A DNA stretch of 64,000 bases from Lichenifustis flavocetrariae. GTDB taxonomy: Bacteria > Pseudomonadota > Alphaproteobacteria > Rhizobiales > Beijerinckiaceae. The DNA lies in assembly GCF_026130545.1 (NCBI RefSeq), contig NZ_JAMOIM010000003.1:230352-294351 (forward strand). Reading direction: 5' to 3'. This document shows, piece after piece, positions 48,770-56,300 of the stretch. The notes beneath the pieces are model-generated. The model was given only the letters and a program-made list of their open reading frames with translations. It ran no database searches and was not told where the DNA came from. Position numbers and translations under genes: made by a program. Each line of letters begins with the position of its first letter. The stretch's first letter is position 1.

Positions 48770-49339
48770 TCAGCGCGGCACGAAGCTCTTGACGGGCGCG
48801 GCCCAGGCAATTCCGACATCGAGAATCGGGTCGCCGAACTGCCCGTGCAGGTCGAAGCGTTCACGCCCCGACCGGCTCCGCGTCACCATTTTCACCAGCA
48901 CCCGCTCGTCATCGAGCCCGACGACGCAGAGGCGTCCGACGAGATCGTCGGTGATGGGTGAGCGTACGTCGTCGTAGAACACGAGCCAGCGGTCGAAGAA
49001 CGACCCGAGGCTATCCCCACGGACCTCCACCGCGACGGTCCGGGGCGTCGAGCCGTCGGGCGCCGCCGCCTCGCCGAGCGGGCCCTGCGCGTCGCCGAAA
49101 TGCGCCTCAGACCCTGCCCCCACATAGCCCACCACCGGCACCGTACCTCGGCGGTCCGTCACGACATCGCCCGCGTCGATCCCGAAGGCTGCTGCGGCGC
49201 GCGCGATCCACACATCCGACAAGCGCCGCGAACCGCCTTCCAGCTTCGCATATTGATTGCGCGTGGTGCCGAGGGCTTCGGCCGCCTGCTCCTGCGACCA
49301 TGCCCGACCTTCGCGAAGCGATCTCAAATTATTCGCCAT
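48770..49339 (-). CDS. XRE repressor with S24/LexA-like domain (phage CI type)
   Basis: The 189-residue product has an N-terminal helix-turn-helix (NLRSLREGRAWSQEQAAEAL, GTTRNQYAKLEGG) and a C-terminal LexA/S24 fold with VPVVGYVGAGSEAHF, a possible self-cleavage site, GDSLGSFFDRWLVF carrying the candidate catalytic Ser, and RVLVKMVTRSRSG carrying the Lys. It is divergent from a short operon of phage-type genes, and two palindromes in between are its likely operators. DNA damage could induce self-cleavage. Confidence 0.8.
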   Translation of the reverse strand: MANNLRSLREGRAWSQEQAAEALGTTRNQYAKLEGGSRRLSDVWIARAAAAFGIDAGDVVTDRRGTVPVVGYVGAGSEAHFGDAQGPLGEAAAPDGSTPRTVAVEVRGDSLGSFFDRWLVFYDDVRSPITDDLVGRLCVVGLDDERVLVKMVTRSRSGRERFDLHGQFGDPILDVGIAWAAPVKSFVPR

Positions 49340-49355
49340 CGGCGCACTCAAAATA

Positions 49356-49406
49356 TGTGCCCATATTGGGCACAAACCGTTTGACTTTCGTGCCCATATT
49401 GGGCAC
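49356..49406. promoter_or_regulatory. Two identical palindromic operators
   Basis: GTGCCCATATTGGGCAC occurs twice, at 49357-49373 and 49390-49406; each is a perfect 17-bp palindrome with 7-bp arms. The centres are 33 bp apart, about three helical turns, so two repressor dimers would lie on the same face of the DNA. They sit between the divergent repressor and the GcrA-like gene and overlap the likely promoters of both. Confidence 0.85.
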
Positions 49407-49432
49407 ATTGGTTTACATCGCTGCACCACGCG

Positions 49433-49678
49433 ATGGCAACCCCCCTCTCGCCGAGACGGCCCATGTTCCACCCGCTTGTCTGGGCGTGCGATCGCACGCC
49501 CCCGTCCCGTGCCTATGTTCCTCCAGGGGCCGCGGCCCTGCTGCAACTGGCCCCCCGCTGCTGTCACTGGCCTATCGGCGATGTCGACCGCGAAGACTTC
49601 CGGTTCTGCCTCGCGCCGTCCGGACAATGGACTTACTGCCCGCAGCACCGGGCTTTGGCGCTACGGGGGCGTCGGTGA
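49433..49678 (+). CDS. Small protein with GcrA-like Cys/Trp motif
   Basis: The 81-residue product ends with CCHWPIGDVDREDFRFC and a second part WTYCPQHRALAL, which closely follows the C-terminal segment of GcrA, where WPIGDP, DFxFC and YCxxH are conserved. The N-terminal DNA-binding domain of GcrA is absent. GcrA activates transcription with sigma-70 at methylated GANTC sites. A phage-encoded short version could imitate or interfere with it. It overlaps the next gene as GTGA. Confidence 0.6.
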   Translation: MATPLSPRRPMFHPLVWACDRTPPSRAYVPPGAAALLQLAPRCCHWPIGDVDREDFRFCLAPSGQWTYCPQHRALALRGRR

Positions 49679-50088
49679 TCTCGGTCATTCTCAGGGTTCC
49701 GGGGGCCGCGGACCCGCCGGCCGGCCGCAGCCGGCGCAAGTTCGGGCTCGATGCGCCCCTGCCGGCGGACCGCCGCATCATCGAGCGCGCGCTGCTGCGC
49801 CATCTCGCCGAATGCCGACCCGAAGTGGTCGTGCTGGCGCTCCGCCAGGATACGAGCCGTCCCGACACCGCCGCGAACGCCCCCATTCCCGTCTCGGCCG
49901 GTGTCCCCGACCTGCTGCTTCTGGCCCCGAAAGGCCGGTCGCTCTTCGTGAAGATCAAGACGCAGGCCGAGGATCTGTCACGGGCCGACCGGGCTTTCGC
50001 GGATCTCTGCCAGCAACGCGGCATCCCGCTCGTCGTGGTGCGCTGCCTGCCGGAAGCGCGGCGCGCCTTCGACCTGTTGTCCCTCTGA
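49675..50088 (+). CDS. VRR-NUC-type nuclease domain protein
   Basis: The 137-residue product starts at a GTG (MISVILRVPG) and has IIERALLRHLAECRPEVVVL, SAGVPDLLLLAPKGRSLFVK with the catalytic PD and an IKTQAED segment in place of the usual E-x-K, and QRGIPLVVVRCLPEARRAF. This is the restriction-like VRR-NUC fold common in phage genomes. The residue normally read as Glu in ExK is Lys-Ile-Lys here, so activity is uncertain. Confidence 0.7.
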   Translation: MISVILRVPGAADPPAGRSRRKFGLDAPLPADRRIIERALLRHLAECRPEVVVLALRQDTSRPDTAANAPIPVSAGVPDLLLLAPKGRSLFVKIKTQAEDLSRADRAFADLCQQRGIPLVVVRCLPEARRAFDLLSL

Positions 50089-50115
50089 CCCTCTGACCCC
50101 CATCGGGAGACCTTC

Positions 50116-50745
50116 ATGCGCGGCAAGAAACCGATCTCGCTCGGCGGCCAAAAGATCGATCAGGTCAGGCGCGGCCACGAGGATGCGACGATCGAGCGCC
50201 TCGGGCATGCCCTTCGCACCGGGAGCGCGCGGGTCGATGGCCAGGGCGTGCGGCGGCTCGGCGACCCGTTCGATCTGCTGCATGCCCGAAACCTGCTCGA
50301 CCGCGACGATCCCGCCGCCAATGCGCTCCTGTGGCAGGCCGGCGACCGGCTGCGCGGGCATTGGCATCTCGGTCGCCTCGATCCTCTCACGGCCTTCGAC
50401 TTCCGACGCGAAATGGTCGATGGCGGGCCCGCGGCCGGGTCGACGGGTCCGACCGAATCGGCTCTGCGCCACCGCGAGGCCTTCCGGCAGGCGCAGGGCG
50501 CCGTGGGTGCACGGCTCCTCCCCTACCTGACCGGACTGGTGATCGACGGCCGTACCGTCGCCGACCTGCGCCCCCTCGTCACCGACACGGGGCACGCCCG
50601 CACGGCCGATGCGCTGGTGCTTGAGCGGCTGCGCGAGGGCCTGCACCGCCTTTGCGAGTTCTGGGGCCTGCGGGCAACCGGCCGCCGCCGTCCGATCACC
50701 GCATGGCAGGCCTCCCCGTGCGACGAAAGCGATCCCGCTTCTTGA
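50116..50745 (+). CDS. Phage-type protein resembling DUF6456
   Basis: The 209-residue product has ANALLWQAGDRLRGHWHLGR, a middle segment and RTADALVLERLREGLHRLCE, with a layout similar to alphaproteobacterial DUF6456 proteins, which combine a helical domain and a possible DNA-binding tail. The match is by pattern only. It lies 27 bp after the nuclease gene and ends 59 bp before the tRNA. Confidence 0.5.
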   Translation: MRGKKPISLGGQKIDQVRRGHEDATIERLGHALRTGSARVDGQGVRRLGDPFDLLHARNLLDRDDPAANALLWQAGDRLRGHWHLGRLDPLTAFDFRREMVDGGPAAGSTGPTESALRHREAFRQAQGAVGARLLPYLTGLVIDGRTVADLRPLVTDTGHARTADALVLERLREGLHRLCEFWGLRATGRRRPITAWQASPCDESDPAS

Positions 50746-50804
50746 CCCGTGCGCCGCCCCGACTATAGTGCGCTCCGCATCGCCTCCGTGACTGGAGCGC
50801 GAAG

Positions 50805-50889
50805 GCCCCTGTGGCGGAATTGGTAGACGCGCTCGACTCAAAATCGAGTTCCGCAAGGAATGCTGGTTCGATTCCGGCCAGGGGCACCA
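50805..50889 (+). tRNA. tRNA-Leu (CAA anticodon)
   Basis: The acceptor stem GCCCCTG pairs with CAGGGGC; D-arm, an anticodon arm CTCGA-CTCAAAA-TCGAG with anticodon CAA, a class II variable arm and a T-arm ending in GGTTCGATTCC are in order, followed by encoded ACCA. It reads UUG codons. tRNA genes are common attachment sites for phages and islands, which fits the module on its left and the odd DNA on its right. Confidence 0.95.
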
Positions 50890-50996
50890 AAATCATGCCA
50901 GAACCTCGTGCACTGTTGATTGATCAGCAGGATGGCATGGGACGAGAACGACGGCTTCTTCGACTTACTTGCCTGTGACGTGGCTCACGTACGTTC

Positions 50997-51509
50997 GTGC
51001 GTCCGTCGCGTACGGTACGCTCATTGCCCATCCTACATTGCCAATTCAGGAGGGCCCAAAAAGCTCAGAACTTTGGAAATACTGGGGGATTTACCGCGAC
51101 CTTCGACCATGTTGCGGGTTCGGCTCCACAAATGAACTTCGATCCAAACCTCGCTTGGAACAATGATGCGATGGCGACGGTGGTGCATGAATCAACGCAC
51201 GCTGTCGTGGACGCCGTTCGTATAGGCAGGCCGATCAGTTACGGCGACAACGAGGTCGCGGCCTATGTCGCGGAGACATTATTCAAGATCAACAAGGGAA
51301 TACAGTTCAACAAGACTGGCCCTGTTGCCTCGCCACTCTTTGCCCTCACTTCGTCGGTGGTAGGAAGCGGCACCAATAATCCTCCCTTCAACATCGATCA
51401 AAAGAAGGGCTTTTCTCTCCGGGTCGCTATCCTTGCCGTCTATAAGCAGATGGCGGCATCGCAAGGGAAATCCGTGCCCGCGACGGTCATGCCGCTTGGC
51501 ATCCCGTAG
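50997..51509 (+). CDS. HExxH-motif protein fragment, low GC
   Basis: The frame contains MNFDPNLAWNNDAMATVVHE, then STHAVVDAVRIGRPISYGDN and EVAAYVAETLFKINKG, giving a zinc-protease-like HESTH motif and a downstream Glu. The segment before it (GGFTATFDHVAGSAPQ) also looks like protein, but the region up to the tRNA shows other frames in use, so the gene is probably a 5'-truncated remnant. An ATG at 51132 could start a 125-residue product. Base composition is lower in GC than neighbours. It may be the tail of a toxin or effector gene. Confidence 0.4.
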   Translation: MRPSRTVRSLPILHCQFRRAQKAQNFGNTGGFTATFDHVAGSAPQMNFDPNLAWNNDAMATVVHESTHAVVDAVRIGRPISYGDNEVAAYVAETLFKINKGIQFNKTGPVASPLFALTSSVVGSGTNNPPFNIDQKKGFSLRVAILAVYKQMAASQGKSVPATVMPLGIP

Positions 51510-51761
51510 AGACCGAAGACCACGTTGCAGTCGGCACTTTCCCGGTAGAGTCGGTCGCACGATTTGGCAGAATGGCGGTTGAGCGTTGCCTCAGGCCACG
51601 CGCACCTTTGCCGACTCTTCCCATCTGGCACGGTATGCCGATCAGACTGAGTCCGCGCCATTGTAGGTGAGCATCACGCGGAGCTCTCAGACGCGGTCGT
51701 CGGCTCGGGTAGCAGAGTGGGGTCCCTATGCGTGCTTCCCAACTCCGCCACGCAACGCGGC
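51510..51761. other. Gene-free stretch after the HExxH fragment
   Basis: No reading frame here looks like a protein. It separates the low-GC fragment from the formaldehyde genes and may contain the right edge of the transferred segment. Confidence 0.4.
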
Positions 51762-52604
51762 CTACCCGCCATTCAGCCGCTCGGCATGCCAACGCAGATG
51801 GCTTTCCATGAAGCTCGCGATGAAGAAGTAGGAGTGGTCGTAGCCGGGCCTCCGGTTGAGCGTCAGCGCGATCCCGGTCGTGCGGCAGGCTTCCTCCAGG
51901 AGATGCGGCTTCAGTTCCCGCTCGAGGAACGGATCGGCGGTGCCCTGGTCGACCAGGATCTCAGGGACACGTGCCCCATCGGCGATCAACGCGCAGGCGT
52001 CGTAAGGGCGCCAGGCGACACGGTCGGGCCCGAGATAGCCGGAGAGCGCCTTCTCGCCCCAGGGACAGTTCAAGGGCGAGACGATCGGCGCGAAGGCCGA
52101 CACCGCCTTGTAGCGGCTCGGGTTGCGCAGCGCGATCGTCAAGGCCCCGTGGCCGCCCATGGAATGGCCGCAAAGGCTCTGCCGCGTCGGATCGATCGGC
52201 AATTCGGCACCAAGGAGGCGTGGCAGCTCATCCTCGATGTAGCGGCGCATCTGAAAGTGCTGCGACCAGGGCGACACGGTCGCGTCGAGATAGAAGCCTG
52301 CCCCCTGACCGAAATCATAGGCCGGGTCATCTGGCACGCCTTCGCCACGCGGCGACGTGTCGGGCGCGATCAGCGCCAGGCCGAGCTCGGCCGCGACCCG
52401 CTGCGCACCGGCTTTCTGCGTGAAATTGTCCTCGGTGCAGGTGAGGCCGGCCAGGAACCACACGACCGGCACAGGGCCGTGCTCCGCCTGGGGCGGCAGA
52501 TAAACCGCGACGCGCATCGGCGTGCCGGTGGCGGCCGATGGGTGCCTGTAGGTCCGCTGCAGGCCGTCGAAGCATCGCGCCTCGGAAACGAGTTCAAGCG
52601 TCAT
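51762..52604 (-). CDS. fghA: S-formylglutathione hydrolase
   Basis: The 280-residue esterase hydrolyses S-formylglutathione to formate and glutathione. The nucleophile motif is LCGHSMGGHGAL, the acid is in ILVDQGTADPFLE and the His in RRPGYDHSYFFIASF. LAGLTCTEDNFTQKAGAQRV is a family segment. It lies 15 bp after frmA, the preceding enzyme of the pathway. Confidence 0.95.
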   Translation of the reverse strand: MTLELVSEARCFDGLQRTYRHPSAATGTPMRVAVYLPPQAEHGPVPVVWFLAGLTCTEDNFTQKAGAQRVAAELGLALIAPDTSPRGEGVPDDPAYDFGQGAGFYLDATVSPWSQHFQMRRYIEDELPRLLGAELPIDPTRQSLCGHSMGGHGALTIALRNPSRYKAVSAFAPIVSPLNCPWGEKALSGYLGPDRVAWRPYDACALIADGARVPEILVDQGTADPFLERELKPHLLEEACRTTGIALTLNRRPGYDHSYFFIASFMESHLRWHAERLNGG

Positions 52605-52619
52605 GCAACCTCCACGGCC

Positions 52620-53732
52620 TCAGTAGATCACCACGCTCCGGATCGACTTGCCCTCGTGCATGAGGTCGAAGCCTTGGTTGATGTCCTCGAGCGGCATCGT
52701 GTGGGTGATCAGGTCGTCGATGTTGATCTTGCCCTCCATGTACCAGTCGACGATCTTGGGCACGTCGGTGCGGCCGCGCGCGCCGCCGAAGGCCGAGCCC
52801 CGCCAGTTGCGCCCGGTGACAAGCTGGAACGGCCGTGTCGCGATCTCGGTGCCCGACGGCGCCACGCCGATGATGATCGAAGTACCCCAGCCGCGATGAC
52901 AGCATTCGAGCGCCTGGCGCATCGTGTGCACGTTGCCGATACATTCGAAGGAGAAATCGGCGCCCCCGCCCGTCAGATCGACGATCGCCTGCACGACCTT
53001 GTCGCGCCCGACCGCGTCCGGGTTGACGAAATCCGTCATGCCGAACTTCTTCGCCATTTCCGCCTTGGCCGGGTTGAGGTCGACCCCGATGATCTTGTCG
53101 GCCCCGACCATGCGGGCGCCCTGGATGACGTTGAGCCCGATGCCGCCGAGGCCGAACACCACCACATTGGCGCCCGGCCACACCTTGGCCGTATAGACGA
53201 CGGCGCCGATGCCGGTCGTCACCCCGCAGCCGATGTAGCAGATCTTGTCGAAGGGCGCGTCCTCGCGCACCTTCGCGACCGCGATCTCGGGCAGCACCGT
53301 GAAGTTCGAGAAGGTCGAGCAGCCCATGTAGTGAAAGATCTCGCCGCCATCGCACGAGAAGCGGCTGGTGCCGTCCGGCATCAGGCCCTGGCCTTGCGTG
53401 GCGCGGATCGCGGTGCAGAGGTTCGTGCGCTGCGAGAGGCAGCTTTTGCATTGCCGGCATTCCGGCGTGTAGAGCGGGATGACGTGGTCGCCGACCTTCA
53501 CGGACGTGACGCCCGGCCCGACCTCGCGCACGATGCCGGCGCCCTCGTGGCCCAGGACCGCCGGGAACTTGCCTTCCGAATCGAGCCCAGACAGCGTGTA
53601 GGCATCCGTGTGGCAGATGCCCGTCGCCTTGTTCTCGACCAGCACCTCCCCGGCCTTCGGGCCGCCGATCTCGATCGTCTCGATCGTCAGAGGCTTGTTG
53701 GCCTCCCAGGCAACCGCAGCACGGGTCTTCAT
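52620..53732 (-). CDS. frmA: S-(hydroxymethyl)glutathione dehydrogenase / class III alcohol dehydrogenase
   Basis: The 370-residue zinc enzyme oxidises the formaldehyde-glutathione adduct. Catalytic zinc ligands lie in ATGICHTDAYTLSG and LGHEGAGIVREV, structural zinc Cys residues in TPECRQCKSCLSQRTNLCTA, and VVFGLGGIGLNVIQGA binds NAD. GGWGTSIIIGVAPSG-like segment is present as RGWGTSIIIGVAPSGTEIAT. It forms an operon with fghA. Confidence 0.96.
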   Translation of the reverse strand: MKTRAAVAWEANKPLTIETIEIGGPKAGEVLVENKATGICHTDAYTLSGLDSEGKFPAVLGHEGAGIVREVGPGVTSVKVGDHVIPLYTPECRQCKSCLSQRTNLCTAIRATQGQGLMPDGTSRFSCDGGEIFHYMGCSTFSNFTVLPEIAVAKVREDAPFDKICYIGCGVTTGIGAVVYTAKVWPGANVVVFGLGGIGLNVIQGARMVGADKIIGVDLNPAKAEMAKKFGMTDFVNPDAVGRDKVVQAIVDLTGGGADFSFECIGNVHTMRQALECCHRGWGTSIIIGVAPSGTEIATRPFQLVTGRNWRGSAFGGARGRTDVPKIVDWYMEGKINIDDLITHTMPLEDINQGFDLMHEGKSIRSVVIY

Positions 53733-53813
53733 GTCTTTGCCTCACCGACAGTTCTCATGAGGCTTATCCCACGGGAGGCGTGCGAACAAAAGCTGCAAGG
53801 CGCCCGCGACCCG

Positions 53814-55175
53814 CTACCGAAAGCGAACCTCTTGCCGCGAGAGCTCATTCTGCACATCCGAAATGGCGACGTGCGGCAAGGCGATGTCGTGCTTGATCGA
53901 CAGCGCGGCCGCGATGCCTCCGCCCTGGCCCGCGACGGCGCAGCAGGCCATGTTGCGCGTCGCGGCGTGAGCGATGCGGTCGCCGCCGATGGCACGTCCA
54001 ACGACCAGCAGGTTGTCCACCCCCCGGGGCAGCAGCGCCCGGTAGGGAATCTGCATGTAGCGGCCCGTCGTCGGCAGAACCAGAACCCCGTAGCCATCAA
54101 TGAATTCGGGGTAGATGCCGATCGAATCGTCGAAGCGGCCTTCGTGCCGGACATCCACCTCCGTGAGATTATAGACCGCGTCGATCTTCCTTGTGTCACG
54201 GATGCCGATCGTCATGCCGAAGTTGCGCAGGCGCGCTCCCGCGCAGCCCGGCGTGTAACGGCGCAGCGCCGCGATGGCGAGCATCACCTGCCTGCGTCCC
54301 TCGATCTCGCCGTGGGTCATGCTGTCGGGGTCGGTGCCATCGCAGCCCGCGAGATGCACCAAGTTCATGTAGGTGAGCTCGCCTGTGTCGTGCATCGCGC
54401 CCCAGGTCCCGCCAATGGTGTTCAGGGTGGGCGGGATCATGCCGTCGCGAATGGCCTGCTTGAACGGCTTGGCCAGGAACGGCGAGAACATGCTGTCCTC
54501 CTTGCCGGAGGTCTCGATGGCCCATTCCCCCGTCGACCAATTGGCGTAAGTCTGCGGATCGGCACGGACCCCCTCCAGGAAGGCGCGCTTGTCGACGCCC
54601 GCGAGATGGAACATGACCGAGGCGGCCTGCATGTGTTCCACGGGCGTCTTCTCCGTGGGCGCGCCGGCGCGATGCGCCACATCGGCATCGCCGGTCGCAT
54701 CGATCACCCGCTTCGCCAGAATGGCTTCGCGGCCGGCTTTCGACTCGGTGATGATGCCCACCACCGATCCACCCTCCATGACGGGCGCCACGAACTGGCG
54801 GTGCAGCATGGGATGGATACCGGCTTCTTCGACAAGCCGGTCGGCCACAAGCTTGAAACCCTCGGAATCGAGTTCGTAGCTGAGCGACTGACTTTCCGGC
54901 GTGGCGGCGCCCATCGCTTTGGCGCGGTCTTCGAATTCGCGGCCGATGCCGCCGGCCTCGATCGTCGCCGCATGCCTGTACCAGGCGAATCCCTCGACGC
55001 CGACCGCCGTGATATTCCCACCAAAACAACCGAAACGTTCCACAAGCGTGACTTTCACGCCCGTCCGCGCGGCCGCGAGGGCTGCGGCGAGGCCGCCCGG
55101 CCCGGAGCCCACGACCAGCACCTCGGTCTCATGAACCACGCCGGTGGCACGTGCGGGTTCGCTGATCGTTCGCAT
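53814..55175 (-). CDS. FAD-dependent oxidoreductase
   Basis: The 453-residue product has an N-terminal FAD site (EVLVVGSGPGGLAAALAAAR, then LVERFGCFGGN) and a C-terminal LLVVGRAIGGDRIAHAATRN and CCAVAGQGGGIAAAL, as in the FAD_oxidored family (PF12831). The substrate is not known. It is 82 bp upstream of frmA on the same strand, but transcription may be separate. The ATG at 55175 is preferred. Confidence 0.8.
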   Translation of the reverse strand: MRTISEPARATGVVHETEVLVVGSGPGGLAAALAAARTGVKVTLVERFGCFGGNITAVGVEGFAWYRHAATIEAGGIGREFEDRAKAMGAATPESQSLSYELDSEGFKLVADRLVEEAGIHPMLHRQFVAPVMEGGSVVGIITESKAGREAILAKRVIDATGDADVAHRAGAPTEKTPVEHMQAASVMFHLAGVDKRAFLEGVRADPQTYANWSTGEWAIETSGKEDSMFSPFLAKPFKQAIRDGMIPPTLNTIGGTWGAMHDTGELTYMNLVHLAGCDGTDPDSMTHGEIEGRRQVMLAIAALRRYTPGCAGARLRNFGMTIGIRDTRKIDAVYNLTEVDVRHEGRFDDSIGIYPEFIDGYGVLVLPTTGRYMQIPYRALLPRGVDNLLVVGRAIGGDRIAHAATRNMACCAVAGQGGGIAAALSIKHDIALPHVAISDVQNELSRQEVRFR

Positions 55176-55415
55176 GAGTCTTCGCTTGCAGGAGGCTTCG
55201 GTCAAGATCGACCACTAGGCGCCGACCATGGCCTTTGCGAGTGCTTCAGGCCATAAACCTCGCAAAAGCAATGAAGACTCCGCTATTGCGACAACGAGAA
55301 GCGCGTTGCCGGCCGGCAAGAGGCGGCTCGCGGTGCGATGACGGCGAGGCGGTTCAAGAGTACCGCACCGAGGGCATCGCGGCAGTCGCATGCCCGCGAG
55401 GCCGGTTCGAACCGG

Positions 55416-56087
55416 TCATCGCCGCAGCACCTCGATCAGATCCACTGGTCCGCCAGCCCGATCATCGTCGAAGACGCCAACCACAAGTCGGCCCGTCTTC
55501 CAGGCGAGAGTGTCCAGATTGATGGAATTGCCATCCCGGACCGGACCTTGCGGGTGCGGCGTGTGGCCATGAACCACGAACCGGTCGCCGTGCCCCAGGG
55601 CATTTCCGGTGCGGGACCACATCAACGCGTGTTCGTCCTGTGCATCGAGGGGACGCGTCGGATCGACGGCCGCATGGACGAAGACGCGATGCTGGTCGGC
55701 ATGCAGCAACGGAAGGCTCTCGACCCAAGCGAGATGGCTATCAGGAACCTGCCCGGGCAGCCAATCGTCCGAATAGGACATCAAGGTCGCCTCGCCGCCG
55801 TTCTCGATCCACAGTTCCTCGTCGAGCGGATCCCTCAAGGCCTCGATCATCATCGCCTCATGGTTTCCCTTGAGGCACACCCACCGCCAGCCGTCCCTCG
55901 GGCCTGCCATCAGTCTTTCGATGATCTCCCGGCTCCGTGAGCCGCGATCGATGTAGTCGCCGAGGAATATGAGTGTGCGGCTCCCGGCCGAGGCGGCCTC
56001 CGCGTGGCGCTCGATCTGCGCCATCGCGAGTTCGATCAGGTCGAAGGCACCGTGCAGGTCTGCGATGGCATAGGTGACGTTCGTCAT
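55416..56087 (-). CDS. Calcineurin-like metallophosphatase (PrpE/PphA type)
   Basis: The 223-residue product has the metal ligands of protein phosphatase-like enzymes: YAIADLHGAFDLIE, FLGDYIDRGSRSREII, LKGNHEAMMIEAL and VVHGHTPHPQGPV. Bacterial members act on phosphoproteins or diadenosine tetraphosphate. The ATG at 56087 is used. Confidence 0.87.
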   Translation of the reverse strand: MTNVTYAIADLHGAFDLIELAMAQIERHAEAASAGSRTLIFLGDYIDRGSRSREIIERLMAGPRDGWRWVCLKGNHEAMMIEALRDPLDEELWIENGGEATLMSYSDDWLPGQVPDSHLAWVESLPLLHADQHRVFVHAAVDPTRPLDAQDEHALMWSRTGNALGHGDRFVVHGHTPHPQGPVRDGNSINLDTLAWKTGRLVVGVFDDDRAGGPVDLIEVLRR

Positions 56088-56300
56088 GGATGGCTCCTCA
56101 TTTACGGGGCCTCTCAACCGGAGCCTTCGTGCCAAACGCTATCGACCTCCGCCAAGTCGTTTCGTTCTACAAGCCGCCGGCGCTGATGCTGCCCTGGGAA
56201 TGGATCGTAGCGAGGATCTCGGACCAACCATAGAATTCGAAACGCACCACTTCAGATCGCCGCGCTTCGACAAATCGAGATGAGACCGTGCCTCGCCGCT

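Noticed and set aside
51717-55256. A 1179-codon plus-strand open frame
   Set aside because: It lies antisense to fghA, frmA and an FAD oxidoreductase, all strongly supported; its composition (Arg, Gly, Asp, His rich) is that of a GC-rich shadow.
55402-55415. CCGGTTCGAACCGG, looking like a tRNA T-arm
   Set aside because: It is a short palindrome only; no acceptor, D or anticodon arms can be placed around it.
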